A DNA stretch of 64,000 bases from Stenotrophomonas sp. WZN-1 (GTDB lineage Bacteria; Pseudomonadota; Gammaproteobacteria; Xanthomonadales; Xanthomonadaceae): NCBI RefSeq assembly GCF_002192255.1, contig NZ_CP021768.1:4296001-4360000 (forward strand). Direction: 5' to 3'. Made by a program: the position numbers and the translations under genes. The notes beneath the pieces are model-generated. The model did not search any database. It saw only the letters and a list, made by a program, of their open reading frames with translations, and was not told the origin of the DNA. Of this stretch, positions 36,211 to 46,900 are shown in pieces. How positions within the stretch are numbered: position 1 is the first letter of the stretch; each line of letters opens with the position of its first letter.

Positions 36211-36918
36211 CTATCCCTCGCCCTGCAGCAACCACCCACGCATCGCCGCACTCACTTCGTCCGGTTTCTCCATTGGTGCCAGGTGCCCGCAATCGGGCAC
36301 CACCACCAGCTGCGAGTGCGGCACCAACGCGTGCATTTCCTCACTCACTGCCAGCGGCGTAATGCGATCGTTCGCGCCGCAGACGATCAGCAGCGGATCG
36401 CGGTACCTGGCCAGCACATCGCGGCCATCGCGGCGCTCCAGCGCACTCTGGCGCAGAAACACTTCGGCGCCCAACCGCGCGGTCATGTCGCGCACACGCT
36501 GCACCAGCACGTAGTCGTCCAGCCGCGAGGCATCAATGTAGCTGCGCATCAACGCGTCACCGAAGCCGTGGAATTTTCCCGGAAGGCGCACGCTGGCACG
36601 TTGGCTGCGGCGCTGCTCGGCCCGCTCGGGTGAGTCGGCGTGGATCGAGGTATCGATCAGTGCCAACTGCAGCACGCGTTCTGGCGCGATGCGCAGGATC
36701 TGCTGGGCCACGAAGCCGCCCAGCGAGAAACCGGCCAGCGCAAAGCGCTCCGGTGCCTGCGCCAGCACATCCTCGGCCACCGCCTGCAGGGTTTCACCAC
36801 GGGTCTGGTCGCCCACGGTGCATTCGGCGATATCGGCCAGGTCGGCCAACTGCGCGCGCCACAGCTCGGCATCGTTGAGCAGGCCGGGCAGCAGCAACAG
36901 GGGAATACGGTCGGTCAT
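36211..36918 (-). CDS. Alpha/beta-fold hydrolase
   Basis: 235 residues from the ATG at 36918. A LLLPGLLNDAELW oxyanion region, nucleophile Ser in GFSLGG, Asp in GANDRITP and His in DCGHLAPMEKP make a complete catalytic triad of the MhpC/RsbQ-like group. The substrate is unknown. It has no signal peptide, so it is cytoplasmic. Confidence 0.86.
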   Translation of the reverse strand: MTDRIPLLLLPGLLNDAELWRAQLADLADIAECTVGDQTRGETLQAVAEDVLAQAPERFALAGFSLGGFVAQQILRIAPERVLQLALIDTSIHADSPERAEQRRSQRASVRLPGKFHGFGDALMRSYIDASRLDDYVLVQRVRDMTARLGAEVFLRQSALERRDGRDVLARYRDPLLIVCGANDRITPLAVSEEMHALVPHSQLVVVPDCGHLAPMEKPDEVSAAMRGWLLQGEG

Positions 36919-37015
36919 GGGGTTATTGTCGCGCCAGCGCGGTGACGGAACCATGCCGCAACGGGCGGTTGCGCTGTAGAGTCGGGCAAGCTCGCCCCCC
37001 CGTTACGGACGCACC

Positions 37016-37396
37016 ATGGCAGATCCCTACAACAGCGGCACCCCTTCCCCGCCGGCACTGCGCTTCGACGATGCGCTGGTCACCACCGCCTTCGAGCTGC
37101 CCGGGCACCGGGTCGTGCGCAATCTGGGCGTGGTGCGTGGCATCACCGTGCGCTCGCGTTCGATCGTCGGCAACTTCCTGGGCGGCATCCAGACGCTCTT
37201 CGGTGGCAACATCACCATCTACACCGAGCTGTGCGAACAGGCCCGCGAGGAAACCTACCGCGACATGGTCAAGCACGCGCGGCAGCTGGGCGCCAACGCG
37301 ATCATCGGCATGCGCTACGACGCCACCGATGTGATGACCGGGCTGACCGAGGTGCTGTGCTATGGCACGGCGGTGGTGGTGGAACCGATGCGGTGA
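37016..37396 (+). CDS. ybjQ: UPF0145/YbjQ-family protein
   Basis: The 126-residue protein shows the YbjQ fold signature: [23 protein letters not shown], then [21 protein letters not shown] and [14 protein letters not shown]. Family members form pentameric rings that may bind metals; the role is unknown. It is divergent from the hydrolase across a 97-bp spacer. Confidence 0.86.
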   Translation: MADPYNSGTPSPPALRFDDALVTTAFELPGHRVVRNLGVVRGITVRSRSIVGNFLGGIQTLFGGNITIYTELCEQAREETYRDMVKHARQLGANAIIGMRYDATDVMTGLTEVLCYGTAVVVEPMR

Positions 37397-37420
37397 GACC
37401 GCTGCACCGCCGCGCGCGGA

Positions 37421-40147
37421 TCACGCCGCCGGCGGCACGTCGGGCACCTCGACCTGCTGCACCGGCAGGGTCACCATCATCACCGTCGGGTCGTCCGGGT
37501 CCAGCTTGGTCTTGAAGCCCAGGCTCTGGCACATCGCCAGCATGGTGCTGTTCTCGCGCAGCACCTGGCCTTCGACCACATCCAGGCCCAGCCACTTGGC
37601 GTACTCGATCATGATCGCCATCAGCCGCCAGCCGATGCCGTGGCCCTTCAGGTCCGAACGGATCAGGATGCCGTACTCGCCACGATGGTAATCGGCATCG
37701 GCATGCAGGCGCACCGCGCCCAGCATTTCGCCACTGCGTGGCTCGATCGCCACCAGCGCGATCGAGCGTGCGTAGTCGAGCTGGGTCAAGCGCGCGATGA
37801 ACTCGTGGCTGAAGTGCTTCACCGACTGGAAGAAACGCAGGCGCAGATCCTCGTCACTGACACGGGCGAAGAACGCACGGAACAGTGCGTCGTCCTCCGG
37901 CCGCACCGGGCGCACGAAGGCGCGACCGCCATCGGACAGTTCAATGGTGCGCTCCCACTCCTTCGGGTACGGGAACACCGAGAAACGCGGATGGCCGCGG
38001 CCCTTGTGAAGGATGCGCGACGGCGCCACCGCCACGCGTGCGTCGAGGGCGAGGATGCCCTTGCCGTCGACCAGCAGCGGATTGATGTCCAGCGTGCGCA
38101 CTTCGGGAATGTCGGCGGCCAGCTGTGCCAGCTTGACCAGTGCCAGTGCCAGTGCACGCTCGTCGGCGGCGGGCACATCACCGTAGGCCTTGAGGATGCG
38201 CGAGGCGCGGGTCTGGCCGATCAGCTCGTGGGCCAGGCGCAGGTCCAGCGGCGGCAGCGCCAGCGCCTTGTCATTGATCACTTCGACGGCAGTGCCGCCG
38301 CGACCGACCACGATCACCGGGCCGAACGTCGCGTCATCGGCAATGCCGACGATCAGCTCACGCGCCTTCGGGCGGACAATGGTCGGCTGTACCAGCAAGC
38401 CATCGATGCGTGCATCCGGCCGCAGCTGGCGTGCACGCGACAGGATCGCGTTGGCCGCGCTCTGCACCGCCGGCAGCGTGGACAGGTTGAGGCGCACGCC
38501 ATCCACTTCCGACTTGTGCGGTATATCCGGCGAGAGAATCTTCAATGCGACCGTGGCACCGCGTTCCAGCAGCGGCTGCGCCAGGTCCATCGCCTCGTGC
38601 GCATCGCGCGCATGCATCACCGGCGCCGAAGGAATGCCGTAGGCCTTGAGCAGTTCATGGGTGGCCAGCGGGTCCAGCCACTGCTGGCCATTGGCCAGCG
38701 CAGCATCGATCAGCGTGCGTGCAGCCGCCGCGTCCACGCTGAAGTCCTGCGGCAGGCTGGGCGGCGTTTCCATCAGGGCGTTCTGCGCTTCGCGGTAGCG
38801 CACCAGGTGCTGGAAGCCACGTACTGCCTCCGCCTCGGTCGGATAGGTTGGCACCCGCGCCGCGTTGAGCGTGGCGGTGGCCTGGTCATCGTTGCCCAGC
38901 CACACCGCGAACACCGGCTTGTCACGGTGATGGCGCGGGCGCAGGCCGAGCGTGCGGGTGAGTGCCTGCGCAGCGTCTGCAGACGAGGTGAATGCGGTGG
39001 GTACGTTGACCACCATCACCGCGTCATTCTCATTGTCGGCCAGCAGCGCTTCGATGGCCGCGGCATAGCGGTCACCATCGGCGTCAACCACGATGTCCAC
39101 CGGATTGCTGCGCGACCAGCCCTGTGGCAGCGCGGCGTCGAGTTTCTCGATGGTGCTGTCGGACAGGTTGGCCAGCGTGCCACGCAATGCGATCAGCTGG
39201 TCTACGGCGAGACGACCCACGCCACCGCCATTGCTGAGGATGGCCAGGCGACGACCGGGGAACGTCCCCAACCGACCCAGCGACTCGGCGGCGGTGAACA
39301 GTTCGTCCAGCGCCCCCACGCGCAGCAGGCCGGCGCGGTTGAAGGCCGCACCGTACACATCGTCGGCGCGGGCCAGGGCCTGCACATGGGTATCGCGGCT
39401 GCCCGGCTGCACGCGCTCGGCACGGCCGGACTTCACCACCACCACCGGCTTGGCGCGCGCGGCGGCACGCGCGGCCGACATGAACTTGCGCGCATCCTTG
39501 ATCTGCTCGACGTAGAGCAGGATGGCGCGTGTGCGGTAGTCGGTGGCGAAGTAGTCGAGCAGGTCGCCGAAGTCGACGTCCATCGTGTCGCCCAGCGAGA
39601 CCACGGCCGAGAAGCCGACCGAGCGCGCCACGCCCCATTCCACCAGCGCCGCCGCAATCGCCGAGGATTCGGAGATCAGCGCGAGGTCACCGGCCTGCGG
39701 GAAGTGCGCGGCGATGCTGGCATTGAGCCGTGCATGCGGTGCGATCACGCCCAGGCAGTGCGGGCCAAGAATGCGCAGGCCGTGCTTGCGCGCCACCGTT
39801 TCCACCTGTTCCGACAACGAGCCCGGGCCTTCGCCCAGGTGCGCGGTGAGGATGATCGCGGCCTGCACGCCGCGTTCGGCGGCGGTACGCACTACCTGCG
39901 GCACGATCGCCGCCGGTGCGGTGATGACGACCAGGTCCGGTACCCAGTCCAGGTCCTTCAACCGCTTGATCGTGCGGATGCCATCGATCTCGGCATGCCG
40001 CGGGTTGATCCAGGCCACCTTGCCGGGGAAGCCAGTGCCACGCAGGTTGCGCATCACCGCGCGACCGGCCGAACGCTCGCGCGGACTGCCGCCGATCACC
40101 GCGACCGACTGCGGACGGAACACGGACTGCAGGTGGTAGGTACTCAT
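37421..40147 (-). CDS. Protein lysine acetyltransferase, Pat/YfiQ type (CoA-ligase-like plus GNAT)
   Basis: The 908-residue protein has an ADP-forming acyl-CoA-ligase-like region (CoA-binding SVAVIGGSPRERSAGRAV, succinyl-CoA-synthetase-like middle and ATP-grasp parts up to about residue 690) and a C-terminal GNAT acetyltransferase (residues 730-890, AVRLHADADYHRGEYGILIR, then DLKGHGIGWRLM). Such proteins acetylate and inactivate acetyl-CoA synthetase and other targets in response to acetyl-CoA or cAMP. It is a single gene facing ybjQ. Confidence 0.89.
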   Translation of the reverse strand: MSTYHLQSVFRPQSVAVIGGSPRERSAGRAVMRNLRGTGFPGKVAWINPRHAEIDGIRTIKRLKDLDWVPDLVVITAPAAIVPQVVRTAAERGVQAAIILTAHLGEGPGSLSEQVETVARKHGLRILGPHCLGVIAPHARLNASIAAHFPQAGDLALISESSAIAAALVEWGVARSVGFSAVVSLGDTMDVDFGDLLDYFATDYRTRAILLYVEQIKDARKFMSAARAAARAKPVVVVKSGRAERVQPGSRDTHVQALARADDVYGAAFNRAGLLRVGALDELFTAAESLGRLGTFPGRRLAILSNGGGVGRLAVDQLIALRGTLANLSDSTIEKLDAALPQGWSRSNPVDIVVDADGDRYAAAIEALLADNENDAVMVVNVPTAFTSSADAAQALTRTLGLRPRHHRDKPVFAVWLGNDDQATATLNAARVPTYPTEAEAVRGFQHLVRYREAQNALMETPPSLPQDFSVDAAAARTLIDAALANGQQWLDPLATHELLKAYGIPSAPVMHARDAHEAMDLAQPLLERGATVALKILSPDIPHKSEVDGVRLNLSTLPAVQSAANAILSRARQLRPDARIDGLLVQPTIVRPKARELIVGIADDATFGPVIVVGRGGTAVEVINDKALALPPLDLRLAHELIGQTRASRILKAYGDVPAADERALALALVKLAQLAADIPEVRTLDINPLLVDGKGILALDARVAVAPSRILHKGRGHPRFSVFPYPKEWERTIELSDGGRAFVRPVRPEDDALFRAFFARVSDEDLRLRFFQSVKHFSHEFIARLTQLDYARSIALVAIEPRSGEMLGAVRLHADADYHRGEYGILIRSDLKGHGIGWRLMAIMIEYAKWLGLDVVEGQVLRENSTMLAMCQSLGFKTKLDPDDPTVMMVTLPVQQVEVPDVPPAA

Positions 40148-40163
40148 GCGCCTACGGTACCCA

Positions 40164-40239
40164 AAAAAGGGGACGGAGGGGATTACGTCGTTTGTGCCTC
40201 ATGTGCCTTAAGCGACTTAATCCCATCCGTCCCCTTTTT
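40164..40239. repeat. Long inverted repeat with A/T tails
   Basis: Arms 40164-40185 and 40218-40239 match at 21 of 22 positions, begin with AAAAAGGGGACGGA and end with TCCGTCCCCTTTTT. The symmetric A and T runs make it a possible bidirectional terminator upstream of the Pat gene and downstream of mgtE. Confidence 0.7.
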
Positions 40240-40246
40240 GTTCTAC

Positions 40247-40271
40247 GTGCCGACCAAGGTCGGCACCTACC
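40247..40271. repeat. SMAG-type palindrome
   Basis: GTGCCGACC..GGTCGGCAC followed by CTAC, just before the end of mgtE. Confidence 0.65.
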
Positions 40272-40290
40272 GAAGCACGGTGGTTCCGGC

Positions 40291-41661
40291 TTACAGCAGC
40301 GTGCCGTGCAGGATCATCGCGGCGATGCTGAAATAGATCACCAGGCCGGTCACGTCCACCAGGGTGGCCACGAACGGGGCCGAGGCGCTGGCCGGGTCGA
40401 AGCCGAGCCGCTTCAGGATGAAGGGCAGCATCGAGCCGGACAGCGAACCGAAGGTGACGATGCCGACCAGCGCGGCGCCGATGGTGATCGCCAGCAGGAT
40501 CCAGTGCTCGCCGTAGTCGTGCAGGCCGCCCAGCTGCCAGATCACGATGCGCACGATGGCCAGGCAGCCAAGGATGGCACCCAGCACCATGCCGGTCGGG
40601 ATCTCGCGCAGGGCCACCTTCCACCAGTCGCGCAGGCGCAGTTCGCGCAGCGCCAGGCTGCGGATCAGCAGTGAGGTGGCCTGCGAGCCAGAGTTGCCAC
40701 CCGAGCTCATGATCAGCGGGATGAACAGGGTCAGCACCACCGCCCGTGCCAGTTCGTCTTCGTAGTGCTGCATCGCGCTGGCGGTCAGCATCTCACCCAG
40801 GAACAGCACGCTCAGCCAGCCGGCGCGCTTGCGCAGCATTTCGAAGAAGCCGATCTGCATGTAAGGCTTGTCCAGTGCCTCCATGCCGCCGAACTTGTGT
40901 GCGTCCTCGGTGGATTCCTCGATCAGCGCATCGAGCACGTCGTCCACGGTGACGATGCCGAGCATCTGCTGCTGCGCGTCGACCACCGGGATCGCCAGCA
41001 GGTCGTGGCGGCGGATCAGCCGTGCCACTTCTTCCTGGTCCATCAGCGCATCCACGGTCACCGGCGGATTGACCTGGGCCACGTCCAGGATCGACTCCTC
41101 GGGCAGGCCGGTGATCAACCGGCGCATGGTCACCACCTGCTGCAGCTGCTGGCTGGCCGGCTCCAGCACGTAGATCGCGTACACCGTTTCGCGGGTGCGT
41201 TCGACCTGGCGGATGTGCTGCAGAGTCTGCGCCACGGTCCAGCTGGCAGGCACCGCCACGTACTCGGTGGTCATCAGCGCACCGGCAGTGTTCGGCGGAT
41301 AGCTGAGCAGCTTCTGGATGGCCTGGCGGGCGTCGGTGCCCAGCAGTGGAATCAGCCGCGCGCGCTCTTCTTCGTCCAGCTCGTGGACGATGTCGGTGGC
41401 GCGGTCATCGGCCATCAGGCCAAGCAGAGCCGCAGCCCGTGCCGGCGGCAGCGCGGCCACCAGTTCGCCGCTGCGGTGCAGCTCCGGCGCTTCGAGCATC
41501 TTCACTGCACGCGGCAACGGCAGCGCGGCCAGCGTTTCCGCGGCGCGGCTCAGTTCCAGCGTGTTGAGGAATTCCACCGCATCGGCGGTGTTGTAGTTCG
41601 CCAGCGGTGCGGCCAGTGCGGCGGCATCGGCCACCGGGCGCAGCAATTGCTTCTGGTTCAT
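40291..41661 (-). CDS. mgtE: Magnesium transporter MgtE
   Basis: 456 residues from the ATG at 41661. An N-terminal MgtE helical domain (residues 20-130), two CBS domains (ALMTTEYVAVPASWTVAQTL and VTVDALMDQEEVARLIRRHD) and a C-terminal five-helix channel (VVLTLFIPLIMSSGGNSGSQ, MVLGAILGCLAIVRIVIW) are in the family order. The channel opens when cytoplasmic Mg2+ is low. It is divergent from the cation antiporter. Confidence 0.92.
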   Translation of the reverse strand: MNQKQLLRPVADAAALAAPLANYNTADAVEFLNTLELSRAAETLAALPLPRAVKMLEAPELHRSGELVAALPPARAAALLGLMADDRATDIVHELDEEERARLIPLLGTDARQAIQKLLSYPPNTAGALMTTEYVAVPASWTVAQTLQHIRQVERTRETVYAIYVLEPASQQLQQVVTMRRLITGLPEESILDVAQVNPPVTVDALMDQEEVARLIRRHDLLAIPVVDAQQQMLGIVTVDDVLDALIEESTEDAHKFGGMEALDKPYMQIGFFEMLRKRAGWLSVLFLGEMLTASAMQHYEDELARAVVLTLFIPLIMSSGGNSGSQATSLLIRSLALRELRLRDWWKVALREIPTGMVLGAILGCLAIVRIVIWQLGGLHDYGEHWILLAITIGAALVGIVTFGSLSGSMLPFILKRLGFDPASASAPFVATLVDVTGLVIYFSIAAMILHGTLL

Positions 41662-42001
41662 CGGTTTTGCCTTGTGGGGGTGCGACCTCGCGCAACGCCA
41701 ACGCAGGCAAACCGTCCCGATGTCAGGCGGTGGCCATCGCTGGCGTCGAACGAGGTCGACTTCTACTGTCGCTGGACATGGGTTGGGGACTCCGGGATGC
41801 GTGTGCCGACGGACGCGCCGCCAGCGGCGGGGAGTCTGGACCTGCCGGGCATGCAGGTCAACCCGGCCGCCCCGCGCCAAGGCCCCGCCGGTTGTTCTCG
41901 TGCGTACACAGGTCGGCGCGCATAATGTGCTGGTGGCGCTCGCCACGCTTCCTCCCACCCGAACGGACGCACAGCGGGCTCCCCGATGACCAGGTATTCC
42001 C
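41662..42001. other. Divergent spacer between mgtE and the KefC-type antiporter
   Basis: The 340 bases hold both promoters. I see small GC-rich hairpins, such as GCCGCCAGCGGCGG, and no match to the conserved core of a magnesium riboswitch. Confidence 0.4.
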
Positions 42002-43780
42002 ATGCATAGCGGTGGTCTGGAACTGGCCCTGGTGCTGCTGCTGGCGGCGGTCATCGCCGTGCCGGTGTTCAAGAAGTTCGGCTTCGGCGCGGTACTGGGC
42101 TACCTGGCGGCCGGCGTGGTGCTGGGCCCGGACGGACTGGGCTTCGTGCAGGACGCCGACCGTATCCTCGGTGCCGCCGAGATCGGCGTGGTGATGCTGC
42201 TGTTCGTGATCGGCCTGGAGCTGTCGCCGGCCCGCCTGAAGGTGATGCGGCGCTCGGTGTTCGGTGCCGGTGCGGCGCAGGTGGCGCTGTCCGGGCTGGT
42301 GCTGGGCGGCCTGCTGCTGCTCGACCATTTCCAGTGGAAAAGCGCGCTGGTGGTGGGCGTGGCGCTGGCGCTGTCGTCCACCGCGGTGGGCCTGCAGCTG
42401 CTGTCCGAGCACAAGGCGATCAACAGCGACCATGGCCGGCTCGGGTTCGCCATCCTGCTGTTCCAGGACCTGATCGCGATCCCACTGCTGGCGGCCATCC
42501 CGCTGCTGGGCGGGGTGAAGAACGAGACCCTGCGCATCGAGGATGCGATGGTGGCACTGGGCGCGCTGGCGCTGGTGATCCTGTGCGGGCGACCGGTGCT
42601 GCGCAAGGTGTTCAGCGTCATCGCGCGCACCCGCAGCCCGGAAGTGTTCACCGCCACCGCCCTGCTGGTGGTGCTCGGCACCGCCTGGTTCATGCAGGAA
42701 GCCGGCCTCAGCCCCAGCCTGGGCGCGTTCCTGGCCGGCGTGCTGCTGTCCGACTCGGAGTTCCGGCACGAACTGGAAGCGCAGATCGAGCCGTTCAAGG
42801 GCCTGCTGCTGGGCCTGTTCTTCATCGCGGTGGGCATGGGCATCGACCTCGACCGCATCGCCGCCGAGCCGTGGCTGATCGCGGCCGGCGTGGCGATCCT
42901 GCTGGTGGTCAAGTTCAGCCTGCTGTATGTGATTGGCCGTATTGCAAAGCTCAGTTCACGGCAGTCGCTGCTGCTGGGCAGCGTGCTGTGGCTGGGCGGC
43001 GAATTCGCCTTCGTGGTGTTCAACGAAGCGCAGCGCGCGCACCTGCTGGGCAACGCCAACCATGACCGGCTGGTGGCGATCGTCGGCCTGTCGATGGCGA
43101 TCACGCCGTTGCTGATGATCGCGCTGCTCAAGCTGCTCGGCCAGGAAAAGGCCACACCACGCGCGGCGGCCGAGGCCGACAAGGTTGCGCCGGACAACCG
43201 GCCGAAGGTACTGATCGCCGGCATGGGCCGCTTCGGCCAGGTGATCGCGCGCCTGCTGACCGCGCAGAAGGTGCCGTTCGTGGCGCTGGAGGCGAACCCG
43301 GACACGGTGGCCGACCTGCGCCGCTTCGGCAACCAGCTGTACTACGGCGACCCGACCCGGCCGGAGATGCTGCGTGCGGCGGGTGGCGAGCACATCGACG
43401 TGTTCGTGATAACCGTGGACGACCCGGAGACCAACCTGCGTGCGGTGCGCATGGTGCGTCGGCTGTACCCGGACGCGAAGGTGCTGGCGCGTGCACGCAA
43501 CCGCCAGCATGCGTGGCGCCTGATGGACATGTCGGCCGAGCCGTTCCGCGAAGTGTTCGGCACCAGCCTGGAGATGAGCGGGCGCGTGCTGACCGCGCTG
43601 GGCGTGGCACCGGACGTGGCCGAACGCCATGTGCAGCGCTTCCGCGAGCATGACGAACAACTGCTGCGCGACCAGTACCTGGTGTACGACGACGAGGCTG
43701 CGGTGATCCAGACCTCGCGCGATGCACGCAACGACCTGATGCACCTGTTCGAGGCCGACGCGGAAAGCGACGGCGAGTAG
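42002..43780 (+). CDS. Monovalent cation:proton antiporter, KefC-type
   Basis: The 592-residue protein has about twelve membrane helices of the CPA2 family in residues 1-380 (VLGYLAAGVVLGPDGLG, LLFVIGLELSPARL, FQDLIAIPLLAAIPLLGG) and a C-terminal RCK/TrkA-N domain (VLIAGMGRFGQVIARLL). It exports K+ in exchange for H+ and resembles glutathione-gated KefB/KefC, although gating cannot be read here. Its C-terminal tail is acidic (EADAESDGE). Confidence 0.88.
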   Translation: MHSGGLELALVLLLAAVIAVPVFKKFGFGAVLGYLAAGVVLGPDGLGFVQDADRILGAAEIGVVMLLFVIGLELSPARLKVMRRSVFGAGAAQVALSGLVLGGLLLLDHFQWKSALVVGVALALSSTAVGLQLLSEHKAINSDHGRLGFAILLFQDLIAIPLLAAIPLLGGVKNETLRIEDAMVALGALALVILCGRPVLRKVFSVIARTRSPEVFTATALLVVLGTAWFMQEAGLSPSLGAFLAGVLLSDSEFRHELEAQIEPFKGLLLGLFFIAVGMGIDLDRIAAEPWLIAAGVAILLVVKFSLLYVIGRIAKLSSRQSLLLGSVLWLGGEFAFVVFNEAQRAHLLGNANHDRLVAIVGLSMAITPLLMIALLKLLGQEKATPRAAAEADKVAPDNRPKVLIAGMGRFGQVIARLLTAQKVPFVALEANPDTVADLRRFGNQLYYGDPTRPEMLRAAGGEHIDVFVITVDDPETNLRAVRMVRRLYPDAKVLARARNRQHAWRLMDMSAEPFREVFGTSLEMSGRVLTALGVAPDVAERHVQRFREHDEQLLRDQYLVYDDEAAVIQTSRDARNDLMHLFEADAESDGE

Positions 43781-43782
43781 GC

Positions 43783-43896
43783 GTGCCAACCAACGGTCGG
43801 CACCCACCAGGGGCAGATTCCCACAGTAGATCCACGCCATGCGTGGATGGCGCGATGTTGGGTCAGAGCCCTTTCCGTTGGAAAGGGATCCGACCC
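43783..43896. repeat. Cluster of three palindromes after the antiporter
   Basis: A degenerate GTGCCAACC..GGTCGGCAC unit, a GTAG-ATCCACGCC..GCGTGGAT unit (43826-43850) and a hairpin GGGTCAGAGCCCTTTCC..GGAAAGGGATCCGACCC (43860-43896). They separate convergent genes and probably end both transcripts. Confidence 0.7.
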
Positions 43897-43903
43897 CGGC
43901 CTG

Positions 43904-46900
43904 TCAGCCGTTGTCGCGCAGGAACCGCGCCATCGACGAAACGCCCGGCACGCGCGGTTCGAACTCGCCGGCAACGTCGATGAAACCACGCATCACCGCG
44001 ATCTCGCGCGGGCTGCGGTTGAGGCTGTCGCGTACTTCCGGATCAGCACCGGCGCGCAGCAGGCGCTGCACCAGCAGTGGCAGGCCGTGCAGGGCGGCCA
44101 GATGCAGCGGGCCGAAACCGCGCGGATCACGCACGTCCAGGCTCACGTCCTCGTCCAGCAGGCGCTCTACCGCCGCCATCACCACCTGCTCGTCGCAGGC
44201 GGTACCCGGCTCGGCACGCGCACCCAGCAGCAGCAGCAGCGGCGTGACCGAACCGGCGGCGGCCTGGTCCGGTTCGGCACCGGCCAGCAGCAGGGTGTCG
44301 AGCAGGGCCAGCAGACGCGAACGGTCGCGGGCACTGAAGCCGTACAGGGCAGCGCAATGCAGCGGCCCCAGCTGCTGCGCGTCACCGGCATGCACGTCGG
44401 CACCCGCAGTGAGCAGGCGCGCGACGATGTCCGGCAGGCCCAGCGCCGAAGCCAGCATCAGCACGGTCACTCCACCCGGCAGGCGGTGTTCCAGCTTGGC
44501 GCCGGCATCGAGCAGGGCCGACACGATATCCACCTGGCGCATGCTGACCGCCGCCGACAGCGGCGTCGCGCCACTGGCCGCGGCGTGCTGCGGATCGGCG
44601 CCACGCGCCAGCAGCAGGTCGGTCACCGCCAGGTGGCCACCACCGGCCGCACGCAGCAACGCGGTGCAGCCCTGTGCATCGACCGCGTCGACGGCAAACC
44701 CCAGATCGATCAGGCGGCGCACCGCATCGACATCGCCGGCCATCGCGGCGGCCGGCAGATCGGCCTCGCGCAGGGTACGGCGCGGCAACGGCCACACCCG
44801 CCAGTCCAGCCAGTCGGCCAGGTCACGGCGACCAATCGACAGCGCCACGCCCAGCGGCGTCTGGCCATCGGCGGCGCGTGCTTCCGGCGAGGCGCCGTGC
44901 TGCACCAGCAGCTTCAGCGCACCTTCGCGGGCCAATGCGGTGGCCAGGTGCAGTGCGGTCATGCCATGGCTGTCGCGCGCTTCGCGATCGACGCCAGCCT
45001 TGAGCAGGGCCTGCTGCAGGCGCAGCCAGCCCAGGCGCACTGCCAGCGACAGCGGCGGATCGCCCGCTGGCGAAGCTGCGAACGGATCGGCGCCACGTTC
45101 CAGCAGTTCCAACGCCAGCTGTTCCAGGCCACGGGCGGCCTGGTCGTGCTGCGCGCAGGCGGCAAGGAAGCGCGCCAAGCCGCCGCGGCCGGCCGGCGAC
45201 AGGCCACGCTGCAGCATCACCTGCAGCGCAGGCACCGCATCGATGCCGCGCGACAGCAGCGCGAACATCGGGGTGTCGGCGCAGGCGTCCCGCACATAGG
45301 GATCGGCACCGTGGCCCAGCAGCCAATCGACCGCGCGCGGCTCCAGTGCCAGCTCCGGATCGAGCAGCAGACCACCCAGTTCTTCCGGCTGGCACAGCTT
45401 GGCAAGCGCGGCCATGCCCTCGGTGTTGCCGAAGCCCAGTGCTTCGCGCAGCAGGGTCAGCGGCGGACGGTCCGGCAGCAGGCCGCTGGCGCTGGCGGCT
45501 TCGCCGCGCTCGGCCAGGCCATCACTGACGGCGGCCGGCAACGGATAGGACGGGTCCAGCAGGGCGACGATCGCCCAGCGGCCGGCTTCAGCCGCGTAGT
45601 CCACCGCGCGGCGGCCGACCGGATCGGCGGCATCGGCAGCGATGCCCAGCTCGACCAGGCGCTTGATCAGCAGCGGCGAGACATCCTCGGCCATCGCCGC
45701 CAGCTGCACCGCATTGCGGCCTTCGCCGTCGACCGCGGCCAGGTCCGGCTTGTGCGGCAACAGGTGCTCGACCACCGCGGCTCGGCCGGCACGGGCCGCT
45801 TCCAGCCACGGCGTGCGACCCAGTGCATCGCGCGCCTCCAGATTGGCACCGGCGCCCAGCAGCACGCCGATGATCTCCACGTGGCCGGCCAGGGCCGCCT
45901 CGTGCAACGCACTGCGGCGCTGGCGATCACGCGCATCGGCCCGTGCCTTGTGCTTGAGCAGCAGCTGCACGCCGGCCGGATCGTCGTCCTCGGTGGCGGC
46001 GGCGGCCAGCAGCACCGGGGTGCCTTCGGCCGGTTCGCTGCGTGCACCGCGTTCGAGCAGGAAGCGGGCCAGGCGCCAGTTGCCGACCTGGCAGGCCACC
46101 GCCAGCGGCGACCAGCCCTCGCGGTTCAGCGCATCGACTTCGGCAGCGGCATCGCGCAGCAGCGCAGCTACACCCGGGTCGGAACTGCGCGCGGCATGGT
46201 GCAGCGGGGTGTTGCCATCGCTATCAGTGGCGCGAGAATCGGCACCGTTGGCGAGCAGGGTCATCACCGCTTCGGGGCGGCCATGCCAGCTGTCGCGGGT
46301 CGCAGCCAGCAGCGGGGTCATGCCCCGGTGCGGCGCATTCACATCGACGCCGCGGGCAATCAGTTCGCGCAGCAGGCGCAGGTCCGGCAGCACCGCGGCC
46401 AGCACCGCCAGGCTGCGCTGGTCACGCCAGTTCGGGTCCGGCAGCGCATACGGATCGGCACCGGCCTGCAGCAGCTGCAGGCCCCGGTCGATGCGGCCCT
46501 GGCGCGCGGCTTCATACAGCGCCGGTGTCAGTTCCTGCGGCGCCATCGCCTCCAGCGGCGCAGTTTCGGCCGCAGCGGGGAACATCGGTTCCTGTTCGCT
46601 GCTGGCCGCTGCGAACGGGCTGGGGCGCAGCGACACCAGCGGCGCGGGCGCGACCCGCTGCAGCAGCAGGTGCAGCACCGGCGACAGCAGCACGACCGCC
46701 AGTGCGGCGGGCCAGCGTGCACTTTCCGGCAACAGGCCCGGCCAGGCCGGCAGCACCACCAGTGCGGACAGCGCGATCACCAGCGCGGCCACGCCGAGGC
46801 CACGCCAGGCGGTCAGGTCGCGCCCGGCCAGCGCCTGCCAGTGCTGGGCCAGGCTGCCATCGAGGCGTTCGACATCGTTCCACAACGGCCAGGTGCGCCA

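Noticed and set aside
33968..36292. 774-codon open frame on the minus strand across the chemotaxis receptor and dkgB
   Set aside because: It runs antisense through two genes with clear motifs and across SMAG repeats.
37640..40336. 898-codon open frame on the plus strand opposite the Pat gene
   Set aside because: The minus strand encodes a full Pat-type protein with recognisable ligase and GNAT motifs; the antisense product is His/Arg-rich without motifs.
41662..42001. Possible magnesium riboswitch upstream of mgtE
   Set aside because: The conserved core segments of the M-box are not present; only generic GC-rich hairpins are visible.
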